A stretch of 64,000 bases of DNA from CBDFLD01 sp965249005 (GCA_965249005.1 CBDFLD010000022.1:868001-932000), one strand, 5' to 3'. Positions 52,027 through 60,985 are shown, counted from the first letter of the stretch. Numbers and translations: made by a program. The notes: generated by a model not told the origin, from the sequence alone.

Positions 52027-53247
52027 ATGAGAAACGCTTTCAGAGTCCTGGCCGGAGCAACCCTGGCAGCAGTACTGAGTACTTGTGGGGGGGCTCCCTC
52101 CGGAACCGGCCAAGGAGACGCTCCCGACCCGAGCCCCCGGCCTCCAGTTGAGCGAAATTCCACTTCGCTGCAGACATCAGTTCCGGAAGCACAGGGGGTG
52201 GATTCTGAAAAGCTGGAAGCCGCCTATCGTCACGCTGAGAACCTGCAACCGCTCTTGAGTCTGCTGGTCCTCAGAAATAGCGTCCTGGTGGGTGAAGCCT
52301 ACCTTCACGGCGCCGACTCAGATACGGCTTACAACATCAAGTCGGTTTCCAAGAGCATCCTCTCGGCACTCACTGGAATTGCTCTTCGGGAGGGGTTCGT
52401 CGAAGGTCTCGAACAACCCCTCTCCGAATTCTTCCCGGAGTACTTCGAACCACCCCCTGAACATGAAGGGTGGACGAAGATGCGAGCCGAGACCGACTCT
52501 TTCAAGCGCCGGGTAACCCTCCGCCACCTGCTGGACCACACTTCCGGTTACGCCTGGAAGGAGAACGAGCTCATTCTCACGGCCTGGATCTGGAGCGGCG
52601 ACTACGTGCGCTTCTTTCTGGAGCTGCCCTTTGTGGATGAACCGGACAAGAAGTTCATCTACAACACGGCTGGGACGCATGCGCTCTCCGCGCTGCTTGG
52701 GCGAACCAGCGGGATGACGACACTGGAGTTCGCGGATCGGTATCTGTTTGCGCCCACCGGGATGGAAATCCGCCGCTGGGATAGATCCCCCGAGGGGAAC
52801 TACATTGGTGGAGCCGAGATGCACTTCACGGCCAGGCACCTGGCCAGATTTGCGCTGCTTTATCTGAACGGCGGCCGCTGGGACGGGAAAGAGGTTCTGC
52901 CCGAGGAGTGGGTGAAGGAATCCACGGCCGAACATGTGAAAGCAAATTACGGGGTTTCGGCCGACGAATCGGTACCTGAGAGCTGGACGTGGTCTTTTCT
53001 GAAGGACGGCAACTTTACAGGCTACGGCTACCTGTGGTGGAGGAGGAACACTCAGGGGCACGAAACCTTCGTGGCTCTGGGTTACGGGGGACAGTTCATC
53101 CTCATCATCCCCGATCTGGAGCTGGCCATTGTAGCCACTTCACGTATTTCCGGATCGGCAACTGAGCGCTTCGCTCACTACGGAAGCTTTTTTGATCTTG
53201 TAGACAATTACATCATTTCGGCAGTTGGAACCGGAGAAACAGAGTAA
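52027..53247 (+). CDS. Serine hydrolase of the beta-lactamase/PBP fold, secreted
   Basis: 406 residues from the ATG at 52027; the frame is open much further upstream but overlaps the NmrA gene and carries no features. A signal peptide with a possible lipobox (AAVLSTC) begins the protein. The catalytic S106-V-S-K109 (SxxK) is clear. The rest follows the class C-like esterase/beta-lactamase family: VTLRHLLDHTSGYAW, FIYNTAGTHALSALL (Tyr region), YLFAPTGMEIRRW and ALGYGGQFILIIPDLELAIV in place of KTG. It may be an esterase or peptidase rather than an antibiotic beta-lactamase. Confidence 0.87.
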   Translation: MRNAFRVLAGATLAAVLSTCGGAPSGTGQGDAPDPSPRPPVERNSTSLQTSVPEAQGVDSEKLEAAYRHAENLQPLLSLLVLRNSVLVGEAYLHGADSDTAYNIKSVSKSILSALTGIALREGFVEGLEQPLSEFFPEYFEPPPEHEGWTKMRAETDSFKRRVTLRHLLDHTSGYAWKENELILTAWIWSGDYVRFFLELPFVDEPDKKFIYNTAGTHALSALLGRTSGMTTLEFADRYLFAPTGMEIRRWDRSPEGNYIGGAEMHFTARHLARFALLYLNGGRWDGKEVLPEEWVKESTAEHVKANYGVSADESVPESWTWSFLKDGNFTGYGYLWWRRNTQGHETFVALGYGGQFILIIPDLELAIVATSRISGSATERFAHYGSFFDLVDNYIISAVGTGETE

Positions 53248-53283
53248 TTCATGCCGGCAGCCAGACCAGAGAAACCCTTGCCC

Positions 53284-53486
53284 ATGAAAAATCAAACCTT
53301 GTCCCATTGCTTTCAATTGTTGTGCTGAACAGCCCGGCCCTGCTTGCCCAACCAGAGCCCTTCTCCGTTCGTGGCAGCTTTGGATATACAGACCCCGAGC
53401 AAGTCCGGTGGACCGGAAGGGTAACGGCGGATCAGGCCAGCATCACCTCTCTGGAGGAGTGGCTGTTTCTGGCTCCGGATTGCTGA
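53284..53486 (+). pseudogene. Frameshifted N-terminal fragment of a secreted protein
   Basis: An ATG at 53284 starts a short signal-like peptide that hits a TGA, but the next frame continues NSPALLAQPEPFSVRGSFGYTDPEQ and ends LEEWLFLAPDC with TGA at 53,484. The two frames together resemble the start of a secreted protein that has been frameshifted and truncated. The family is not recognised. Confidence 0.4.
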
Positions 53487-53510
53487 TTCGCCGGTATCTT
53501 CGAGGTCAGC

Positions 53511-53978
53511 CTAGCCCGGGTACTCAATCGTGTCCCCGACGGAAATCACTCCTTCGGTGAGGATCTGAGCCCGGAGGCCGCCGCGATGGGTCAGCCCCTT
53601 CAAAACACTCTTTCGGGTGAGTGACTCCAAATGAGAGCACGGCTCGCAGAGCTGGACACCTCGTAGTCGCACAGAGCCAACTGAGAACTCACGCTCTACA
53701 AGATGGTTCAAAGGAACGCCGCGGGTCACGATATTCCGGCGGGAGTCTCCTCGACCGAGCTCCAGGCCGGATTCCTGGCGTAAAGAGTCAATCGCTTCAG
53801 CTTCGATCAGGGTCGCTTCACGGCGGTTTTCCGAAAGCCCACCACCTTCCTTTGCGGTCTCGAAGCAATAATCACCGTCGAGTCCCTTGCCTGGCACTGC
53901 TCGAACCTGGCTCACCTGTACAACGGGTTCTGATTTCTTGCCTCGGACAAAGATCGAGTCTACTGTTCCCCTATTCAT
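53511..53978 (-). CDS. MOSC-domain protein
   Basis: 155 residues from the ATG at 53978; the frame extends 27 codons further without support. It shows the MOSC sulfurase C-terminal domain: VVQVSQVRAVPGKGLDGD, REATLIEAEAIDSL, GDSRRNIVTRGVPLNHL with NIVTRG, and the conserved Cys in RGVQLCEPCSHLE. MOSC proteins handle molybdenum-cofactor-bound sulfur or form amidoxime-reducing enzymes. The 3' tail is duplicated as a remnant at 40,379-40,425. Confidence 0.88.
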   Translation of the reverse strand: MNRGTVDSIFVRGKKSEPVVQVSQVRAVPGKGLDGDYCFETAKEGGGLSENRREATLIEAEAIDSLRQESGLELGRGDSRRNIVTRGVPLNHLVEREFSVGSVRLRGVQLCEPCSHLESLTRKSVLKGLTHRGGLRAQILTEGVISVGDTIEYPG

Positions 53979-54177
53979 TTTGAGAAAGTACATCAGACGG
54001 GCACATGTCAGCAAGCGGTACGTGGAACTGCGAAGAAACTGCGCACCTGCCCAAATCACCGCGTTGCATTTGGACGGTTTGCCGACTGTTCGTCCAAGTG
54101 GTTTTAGCGATCGGCGAACCGCGTTTTTCAGCTCGATAATCTGGATTGCTTCCGAAATGGGTTGTCCACGTTATCGG

Positions 54178-54357
54178 TCAGCACCTTTTGCTGTTCTGGA
54201 AGAAATGCTGTGGGCATAAAAAAACGCCCCCAGCAACACACACGAGCACATTCATCGTACTCGCGACCGTATTTTCACCCACGGAATGGCCCGCATACAC
54301 CGCGTAGCCGAATGCGAGCGTGCCCAAGCTATACCCAATTGCAAGTTTGATGTTCAT
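54178..54357 (-). CDS. Possible small membrane protein, 59 aa
   Basis: Minus-strand ATG at 54355-54357 with GGGGGA about five bases upstream. Two hydrophobic stretches (LAIGYSLGTLAFGYAVYAG and STMNVLVCVAGGVFLC) are separated by HSVGEN. The preceding same-strand gene stops 12 bp away. No family is recognised, and it could be decayed sequence. Confidence 0.35.
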   Translation of the reverse strand: MNIKLAIGYSLGTLAFGYAVYAGHSVGENTVASTMNVLVCVAGGVFLCPQHFFQNSKRC

Positions 54358-54369
54358 CGCATCCCCCAG

Positions 54370-54612
54370 TTACGGGACTTTGCCAAGAGCCGCCCTCAGC
54401 TTCGCTATGAACCGGTTACCGTGGCAGCACAGACGCCTCGGGATGAAATGAATTGCAATCTTGGTCTGAAGAAATCCATTCTCGTCCGGCAAAGGAATGG
54501 GATGCCCTTTAATGGAGCGGATCTCTGCGCGGGCCAGAACAGTCCAGCTCAGAACGATTGCGAGGAGAATAATCTGTCTCGCACTTCGGTGCATGAGGCT
54601 CATGGCTGCCAT
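54370..54612 (-). CDS. Possible small secreted protein, 80 aa
   Basis: An ATG at 54612 leads into a clean signal peptide (ARQIILLAIVLSWTVLARAEIR). About 50 residues follow (HPIPLPDENGFLQTKIAIHFI) and end in a basic tail. It may be intact or the start of a longer, frameshifted gene. It is followed by the 59-aa membrane protein in an operon-like arrangement. Confidence 0.38.
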   Translation of the reverse strand: MAAMSLMHRSARQIILLAIVLSWTVLARAEIRSIKGHPIPLPDENGFLQTKIAIHFIPRRLCCHGNRFIAKLRAALGKVP

Positions 54613-54913
54613 TCCATGGCATGTTGCGGCAGAATGAACGACGGTGGATCAGCTAGGATGCCGATTCCGTCGGTTCGGCCAAGAAATTCTCAGCCCAATC
54701 GAAATCTAGGACGGCACCCGACTGGAAACCAGGCGTACGTAGAGCACTTACGGAGGGAACCTAGATCCCTTTAGCAATTTGAGAAGAATCCACCACGGTT
54801 ATAAGATCTGTTCCAGGACATCAATGATCATCCGTGGCTCAAGAACTGGCCGCAAGAGTCGCACAATGATTCTTAGAAATTGAGTAGCCAAAAACCAGGA
54901 AGGAGTTTGCCCC
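54613..54913. other. Intergenic, no gene
   Basis: About 300 bp between the small minus-strand frames and the interrupted sulfatase. It should contain the sulfatase promoter; nothing else is evident. Confidence 0.4.
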
Positions 54914-55634
54914 TTGAGTCTGAATGAATTCCGTTTCGTCAAGGCTATCGGTGTCGGCGCGGTCCTGTGGTTGACGCTGCCTGCCGCCAAAGTAAACGCC
55001 GTCTCAACCGACCGTCCCAAACACATACTGTTGCTGATGTGCGACCAATACCGATTCGACGCCTTGGGCAGCCTTGGCAACCCTCTGGCGGTAACACCCA
55101 CTTTGGATCAATTGGCGGCTCAAGGTACCCTTTTCGCCCGCGCCTATTGTCAGAATCCAGTTTGCGTACCGTCCCGGACCTCGATACTCTTGGGACGTTA
55201 CAGCCACTCTACCGGCGTGTTTGCCAACCGGGACACCGCTCCGCGGGATCAAGTTTCCTTCACTCAGATTTTGCGGCAGAACGACTATCAGGCGGCCTGT
55301 TTCGGCAAACTTCACGTCGCCGGTCGGGATCGTCTTGATTGGGATGAGTATCAGTTTCAGCGGGAACGGCCCATTGCACTGCCGGGGAAGCCGCCACCAT
55401 TGACCGGAGGTTGGCCCGCCGGGAAGCCACTGGGGCAACCGGCCTCGTTCGAGGACAAATACCACCACGAAGTCAACGCCAAGAACGACACGATAGAATT
55501 CATTGAAAAACACCAGGATCAACCCTGGTTTATTCAGTGCTCGTTTGTCAAACCGCACAATCCATTCAATCCGCCTCAACGATTCTGGGATATGATTGAC
55601 CGTTCCAAGATAGTGATTCCCAGATATCCCCTAG
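54914..55634 (+). pseudogene. Sulfatase, 5' part, interrupted by an insertion sequence
   Basis: The gene starts at TTG 54914 after AGGAAGGAG. It has a signal peptide (FVKAIGVGAVLWLTLPAAKVNA), LLMCDQYRFDALG (metal site), and the sulfatase motif C84-V-P-S-R88 in YCQNPVCVPSRTSILLGRYSH. GKLHVAGRD appears further on, and the fragment stops at VIPRYPL, exactly at the CTAG flanking the IS. Removing the IS and one CTAG restores a 463-residue frame with the part at 57,105-57,775. As it stands the product would be cut. Confidence 0.85.
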
Positions 55635-57100
55635 CAGTCCGTGGTAAAAGTCTGGTAAATCCTTTTGTTCGCAATCGACTCTCTACTGCGCTTCGACTAA
55701 AATCGACGCATGGCCATGGGAAAAAAGAAACGCAAGTCGAAGCAGAAAAGCATGTGGGTGCCGACTCAACATCTCCCCAGGAGTGCATCCCACCCTTTCT
55801 ACCAGCGATTGAATCAGGTGCTCGACGAAGCCGGGTTTGACGAGTTTGTCGAGCAGCGATGTGCGTGTTTTTATGCACCCAAGATGGGTCGCCCAAGTCT
55901 GGCACCTGGTCGATACTTCCGTCTTTTGATGATCGGATACTTCGAGGGACTGGATTCGGAGCGAGCTATCGCCTGGCGTGCTGCCGATTCGCTGAGCCTG
56001 CGCGGGTTCTTGGGACTCGAGTGGGGCGAGGATCCGTCGGATCATTCGACGATCTCCCGCACGCGACGGCGCATGGATGTGGAGACGCATAGCGCAGTCT
56101 TTGCCTGGATCCTGAGCCGGCTCGCTGAGGCGGACCTGGTGAAGGGCAAGACCCTCGGGGTGGATGCGACCACTCTGGAAGCCAACGCGGCTTTGCGCAG
56201 CATTGTACGGCGGGATACCGGAGACAGTTACGAGACCTACTTGACGAAACTGGCACAGGAATCGGGTATTGAGACACCGACCCGGGAGGATCTGGCGCGC
56301 ATAGATCGCAAGCGGCCGAAGAAGGGTTCCAACGATGACTGGCAGCACCCGCAGGATCCGGACGCCCGCATCACCAAGATGAAGGACGGCCGCACGCATC
56401 TGGCTCACAAGGCCGAACACGCCGTGGATCTGGAAACCGGAGCGGTGGTTGGCATCACGGTTCAGGGAGCCAACCAGGGCGATACGACGACGATCAAGAA
56501 GACGCTCATTGAAGCGGCCGAACAACTCGAGGGTGTGCTGCCTGAAAGCGATAGACTGCAGGAGCTTGTGACCGACAAGGGATATCACAGCACGCAACTG
56601 GTAGAAGATCTCGAGCAACTGGAGATCCGAAGCTACATTTCCGAACCAAAGCGGGGTAAACGGCGGTGGCACGGGAACACCCGTGCGCGGGATGCCGTGT
56701 ACCGAAATCGTAGACGTATCCGAGGAGAACGGGGAAAGCGCCTGCTTCGCCAACGGGGAGAACGACTGGAACGACCTTGTGCACACCTCTATGAAACAGG
56801 TGCAATGCGGCGGACATATCTCCGTGGTCATCCGAACATCCTCAAACGGTTGCTGCTTCATGTCGGTGCATTGAATCTCGGACTGCTGATGCGACAGCTG
56901 TATGGCGTGGGCACGCCGCGGAGTCTGCAGGGGCGTCTCTGCGCCTTTCTGACGCGTATCTTGGCCTTTTTCAGATGGTCGAGGTCTTCCTCGGCCACTT
57001 TTTGGCCGAGGAAGACATCTGTAGATGACTTCCATCCAGTATGCACCAGGATCATCGTTGTCCGTGGATCTGTGCTCCATCCGGTTTTAGCCACGGGCTG
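55635..57100 (+). mobile_element. 1466-bp IS (DDE, IS1182/IS4-like) with CTAG target duplication
   Basis: The ends are inverted repeats: left CAGTCCGTGGTAAAAGTCTGG; right, read on the minus strand, CAGCCCGTGGCTAAAACCGG. CTAG flanks both sides (55,631-55,634; 57,101-57,104) as a 4-bp target duplication. One transposase gene fills the element. The insertion is clean and recent-looking, since the host sulfatase frame is otherwise intact. Confidence 0.88.
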
Positions 57101-57104
57101 CTAG
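55710..57104 (+). CDS. Transposase, IS1182/IS4-like (DUF772 plus DDE_Tnp_1)
   Basis: 464 codons. The N-terminal domain (YAPKMGRPSLAPGRYFRLLMIGYFEGLDSERAIAWRAADSLSLRGFLGL) is DUF772-like. The catalytic part has LGVDATTLEANAALRSIVRRDTG (Asp), HLAHKAEHAVDLETGAVVG and LVTDKGYHSTQLVEDL (Asp), with GERGKRLLRQRGERLERPCAHLYETG (Glu). The last 40 residues are unlike the family and run to the IS edge, where the flanking CTAG gives the TAG stop. A 465-codon minus-strand frame here is antisense. Confidence 0.92.
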   Translation: MAMGKKKRKSKQKSMWVPTQHLPRSASHPFYQRLNQVLDEAGFDEFVEQRCACFYAPKMGRPSLAPGRYFRLLMIGYFEGLDSERAIAWRAADSLSLRGFLGLEWGEDPSDHSTISRTRRRMDVETHSAVFAWILSRLAEADLVKGKTLGVDATTLEANAALRSIVRRDTGDSYETYLTKLAQESGIETPTREDLARIDRKRPKKGSNDDWQHPQDPDARITKMKDGRTHLAHKAEHAVDLETGAVVGITVQGANQGDTTTIKKTLIEAAEQLEGVLPESDRLQELVTDKGYHSTQLVEDLEQLEIRSYISEPKRGKRRWHGNTRARDAVYRNRRRIRGERGKRLLRQRGERLERPCAHLYETGAMRRTYLRGHPNILKRLLLHVGALNLGLLMRQLYGVGTPRSLQGRLCAFLTRILAFFRWSRSSSATFWPRKTSVDDFHPVCTRIIVVRGSVLHPVLATGC

Positions 57105-57775
57105 ACGATCCGTCCGATTCCAATCCTACGCTGTGGCAACGGCTGACGCGCTCCCGCTTGAACGAGATAACCGATGAAATGGTGATCGACGCAATTCAGG
57201 GTTACTATGGCTCGGTCGCCTTTTGCGACGCCTTGTTCGGTGAAGTTGTTGCCACGTTGGACCGTCTCGGCATTCGCGACGACACCTTGATCATCTTTAC
57301 TAGCGACCATGGCGAAATGCTGTATGACCATCGACTCTGGGCCAAGTTCAACTTCTTTGAGCAGGCGGTTCATGTGCCGTTGATTGTCAGTTGGCCGGGG
57401 AAATTGCAGGAAGACCAGACCTACGACGGTTTGACCGAGCTCATTGACCTCTATCCAACGCTGATGGAACTTATGGGCTTTGAAACGCCCGCTTCCGTTC
57501 AAGGGAAGTCCTTTGCTTCTGGTCTGCGCGGCAACAGCAGGAAACACCGGGAAGTAGTGCACAGCGAACACAAGAATGGCATGGTCATGCAGTTCGACGG
57601 CCGGTTCAAATTCATCCTCAACGGACGCGGGGTGAAGTCTGAGTTGTACGATTTAAGAACCGATCCAAGAGAAATCACCAACTTGGCAACGACCGGCGAG
57701 TTCACCGAAAGAGTCAACGCATGGACAGCCCAGCTGAAGGCGTGGCAAAGCCGCAAGGTTGCCAGAACAAAATAG
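57105..57775 (+). pseudogene. Sulfatase, 3' part, downstream of the insertion sequence
   Basis: It continues in frame as DDPSDSNPTLWQRLTRSRLNEITD, IQGYYGSVAFCDALFGEV, IIFTSDHGEMLYDHRLW (second metal-site region with SDHG), VPLIVSWPGK, TELIDLYPTLMELMGF and ends with YDLRTDPREITNLAT, then the TAG. All are type I sulfatase features complementary to the 5' part. A downstream internal start could express a fragment, but without the formylglycine motif it would be inactive. Confidence 0.85.
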
Positions 57776-58094
57776 AGCGACCGACATTTCGGGGACTGGC
57801 CAGAAAGGCAGCCAGGGGCGTTAACCTCAGGAACACCGCGGGGATTCATGCGTCCTGATGGAACGCAATAGTAATACAGCTTCAGGTGTCACCATCACCT
57901 GCCCCACCGCTCTTTGCCTTGATTCTATATCGCATCGCACTTGGCCCGGGCGAGCAACGCATATCCGGTACCGCGCGACGCAACGAACACGATTATCCGG
58001 TCGACCAGCGCCGGCGGCTTCCGGCCAGTGCTCGGCTAAATGGAGGCGGATCTCGCCGCCTGCGCACGGTGAACCGCAAAAGACACGCGAGCGG
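57776..58094. other. Intergenic, no gene
   Basis: About 320 bp after the sulfatase. Long frames pass through but lack protein-like composition. A sharp rise in GC starts near 57,900 and marks the beginning of the LtaS-like segment. Confidence 0.4.
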
Positions 58095-58516
58095 ATGAGT
58101 CTCCCGGATGCCATTCTGCAAGGGTTCGCCCAGCTGGGGTTGCTCCCGCACCCCAGCTTCCAGGGGGAGGATCTCTTCCGGACCGATCCCGACTTCCGGC
58201 GCGCTCTGCATCTGGTTGCGCAGTGCCCCTCGGCCCACCAGTACGCAATCGTGCGCGGCGGCTTCAAAGCGCATTCACGACGCTCGAAGCGGCCTGCGGG
58301 TGCTCCTGAACCTTCAGGCCGATCCTGGCGAGACCCGCGGGTGGCACAACACCTACCTGGAGACGGGCGAGCAGCTCGCCGAGCGGCTGAACACCTGGCG
58401 GCACTGGCAGCTGGAGTATTACCGCAACATCGGGCTGCACGGGCGCTATACCCATCCATCCTCCAAGAGAGAGTAGGGGAAAGCAACGGAGTGACAAAGC
58501 TACGCAGAGACGGAAG
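58095..58516 (+). pseudogene. Partial tandem copy of the LtaS-like gene's 3' end
   Basis: 389 bp (58,128-58,516) repeat 60,525-60,913 of the downstream gene almost exactly. Both contain QLGL-PHPSFQGEDLFRTD and NLQADPGETRGWHNTY-type sequence (frameshifted here by one base near 58,268, in FKAHS versus FKLIHD). The copy starts MSLPDAILQGFAQLGLL. It lacks the catalytic part and is non-functional. Confidence 0.85.
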
Positions 58517-58709
58517 CTGCGAGGAAGGCATCTCAGGAGGAACGTACTTCCTAGACGCATCTTGTCCCTCCTATCCGTCCAAGGTCCGCTCTTTGATTTC
58601 CCGGAGAGTCGGTCTCATCAATACCTCCTGCAGTGCAAGTGGGAGGACGATATCTATGAGGACGATAACCTATGTGGTGTGGCTGATGGCACTCGAGGAG
58701 GAGGTCGCG

Positions 58710-60917
58710 ATGAGACAGTCGAAGCCAGAGGACCCCGCAGCCGAGGCGGCGACCCGGGGGCGGTTGCGGGCGAACGCTGTCCTGACGGCCGGGCTCGTGT
58801 CGTTCACATGGCTGACGCTGGCGGGGCTGGAATGGTGGCTGGCCTCTGGAATTGTCCGATCCACGCTCAACGATCCGGTGCTCTCGGCGGAGCACAAGCG
58901 GGCGATGATGGCCGGCGAGTTGCAGGCACTGTTCGTCGCGGTTGTGGTATGCATCCTTCCGCTGCTCGCCGCTCGCACGATGCTGATTCGGTTGCTGCGG
59001 ACGCGACCGATTACCCGACGCGTGGCGCTGGGCGGGCTGGGGGCGGCGGCCTGGGGTCTGCTCCTGCTCTTCGCTGCGAGTTGGGCGACGTTCCGTAGCA
59101 CTGGTGTGTTCCTGGCTCCGGAAGGCCTGGTCTTCTTCGGCACCAACATGATCCAGTTCTTGCAGCACGTGGCTCACATGGAGCCGGACGTCATCGTAAT
59201 GGTGCCGCTGGTGGTCACGGCGGCTGCGCTGCTGATCGCCTGGGTTGTGCCCGCGCTGCTTCGAGGCCGCCGGGGCGCCTATCTGGCGTGGCCACTGGTC
59301 ACCCTGACACTGGCCGGTCTGAGTATATGTGGGTGGTGGTCGTGGCGCGGGAGCTCTGTCGAACCCGAAGGGGGGGATCGAGCCGTATTCGACCCGAACG
59401 TGGGCGTTATCTACACGCTGGGGGAGCTGCACCAGGACTGTCGCGACAACCGCACGGGGCCCCTACTCTATCTGCTCGCCGATCTGCGGCGACAGTGGGC
59501 GCCGCCCGAGACGCTCCGCGTCAGCCACGACCTGTCGGTCGATTGGCGGCCCATCATCTCGATGGACGAGTACCTGGACGACGTGACCTCACCGCCTACG
59601 GATCGCTGGAACGTCATTCTCGTGCTTGTCGAGTCGCTCCGCTCCGACCAGCTTCGCGCGTACGGCAACAACCGCGATGTCATGCCGGCAGTGGACCGCG
59701 TGGCGTCGGAGGGGCGTGTCTTCCTGAACCACTACACGCAATCCAGCCACTCCAACTACTCTGACCTCTGCCCGCTCACCTCACACTACCCGCTGCGCTC
59801 CGATCACGCGCACGTCTACTCGCGGCAAGCCACGGCCCAACGCGTGCTCATCTATGACATCCTCCACGCAACGGGGTATCGGACAGCGATCATCTCGTCC
59901 CAGAATGAAAACTGGGGCGGCATGCTCGACTACCTGGAGACCGACGGCCTCGATCATCTCTTCCACGCCGATACGTTCGACGGCCCCACCTACGTCCCGC
60001 GGGGCGACACCGGTTTCGAAGCCTTCGTCAAGGGTGAGAAGCGATCGGGCAAGATCGACGATCGGTTCACCGTGTCCGAGGCGATCAACTGGATCGATTC
60101 TGTGGGCGACAACCCCTTCTTCATCTACATGAACCTGCAGAACAGCCACCTGCCCTACGAGACGCCCCGGGACTTCCGGCGGCGGTTCGGCCGCGATCGC
60201 CTGCCCTTCGTGATCCGCTTTAACAACTACCCGCCCGACGGCGTGCCGCTGGTCAAGGAAGAGTACGCCAACAGCCTGGCGTACGTCGACTTCCAGCTCG
60301 ACCGTCTCTTCGACCACCTCGAGGTCCGCGGCCTCTGGGATCGGACGATCATCATCATCAGCGGCGACACCGGGCAGGCCTTTTACGAGCACGGGTTCGC
60401 AGCCCACGCCAACGCGTTGTTCGATGAGGTCATGCGGGTGCCGTTGGTCATTCGTGGTCCGAACATTGAGCCCGGCACGGACGCCCGCCCGGCCCAGCAC
60501 ATCGACGTGCCACCCACGCTTCTAGCCCAGCTGGGCTTGCCCCCGCACCCCAGCTTCCAGGGGGAGGATCTCTTCCGGACCGATCCCGACTTCCCACGCG
60601 CGCTGCATCTGGTCGCGCAGTGCCCCTCGGCCCACCAGTACGCAATCGTCCGCGACGGCTTCAAGCTCATTCACGACGCTCGAAGCGGCCTGCGAGTGCT
60701 CCTGAATCTTCAAGCCGATCCTGGCGAGACCCGCGGGTGGCACAACACCTACCCGGAGACGGGCGAGCAGCTCGCCGAGCGGCTGGACACCTGGCGGCAC
60801 TGGCAGCTGGAGTATTACCGCAACATCGGGCTGCACGGGCGCTACTACCCACCCATCCTCCAAGAGAGAGTAGGGGAAAGCAACGGAGTGACAAAACTAA
60901 GAAGAGACGGAAGATGA
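58710..60917 (+). CDS. LtaS-like alkaline phosphatase/sulfatase-fold membrane enzyme
   Basis: About 735 residues from the ATG at 58710, which has GAGGAGGAGG upstream (ATGs at 58,656 and 58,689 are possible; earlier frame is the pseudocopy). Four or five transmembrane helices occupy residues 25-215. The periplasmic domain follows: WNVILVLVESLRSDQLRAYG (metal Glu/Asp), QSSHSNYSDLCPLTSHYPLRS with a probable Ser nucleophile where LtaS has Thr, IIIISGDTGQAFYEHGFAAHA (metal Asp-His) and DPGETRGWHN near the end. It could be a phosphoglycerol- or phosphoethanolamine-type transferase, or a phosphatase. GC is clearly higher than in flanking genes, a sign of transfer. Confidence 0.88.
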   Translation: MRQSKPEDPAAEAATRGRLRANAVLTAGLVSFTWLTLAGLEWWLASGIVRSTLNDPVLSAEHKRAMMAGELQALFVAVVVCILPLLAARTMLIRLLRTRPITRRVALGGLGAAAWGLLLLFAASWATFRSTGVFLAPEGLVFFGTNMIQFLQHVAHMEPDVIVMVPLVVTAAALLIAWVVPALLRGRRGAYLAWPLVTLTLAGLSICGWWSWRGSSVEPEGGDRAVFDPNVGVIYTLGELHQDCRDNRTGPLLYLLADLRRQWAPPETLRVSHDLSVDWRPIISMDEYLDDVTSPPTDRWNVILVLVESLRSDQLRAYGNNRDVMPAVDRVASEGRVFLNHYTQSSHSNYSDLCPLTSHYPLRSDHAHVYSRQATAQRVLIYDILHATGYRTAIISSQNENWGGMLDYLETDGLDHLFHADTFDGPTYVPRGDTGFEAFVKGEKRSGKIDDRFTVSEAINWIDSVGDNPFFIYMNLQNSHLPYETPRDFRRRFGRDRLPFVIRFNNYPPDGVPLVKEEYANSLAYVDFQLDRLFDHLEVRGLWDRTIIIISGDTGQAFYEHGFAAHANALFDEVMRVPLVIRGPNIEPGTDARPAQHIDVPPTLLAQLGLPPHPSFQGEDLFRTDPDFPRALHLVAQCPSAHQYAIVRDGFKLIHDARSGLRVLLNLQADPGETRGWHNTYPETGEQLAERLDTWRHWQLEYYRNIGLHGRYYPPILQERVGESNGVTKLRRDGR

Positions 60918-60985
60918 GTGTATGCTGCCTTTCTGCCTATACGTCATCCTATGCGCGTGGAGCCCCTGTGGGCTTTCCCCGAAAT

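Noticed and set aside
54286..54774. 162-codon plus-strand frame
   Set aside because: Composition is not protein-like; the opposite strand has a better signal-peptide frame.
55683..57080. 465-codon minus-strand frame
   Set aside because: Antisense of the IS1182/IS4-like transposase at 55,710-57,104.
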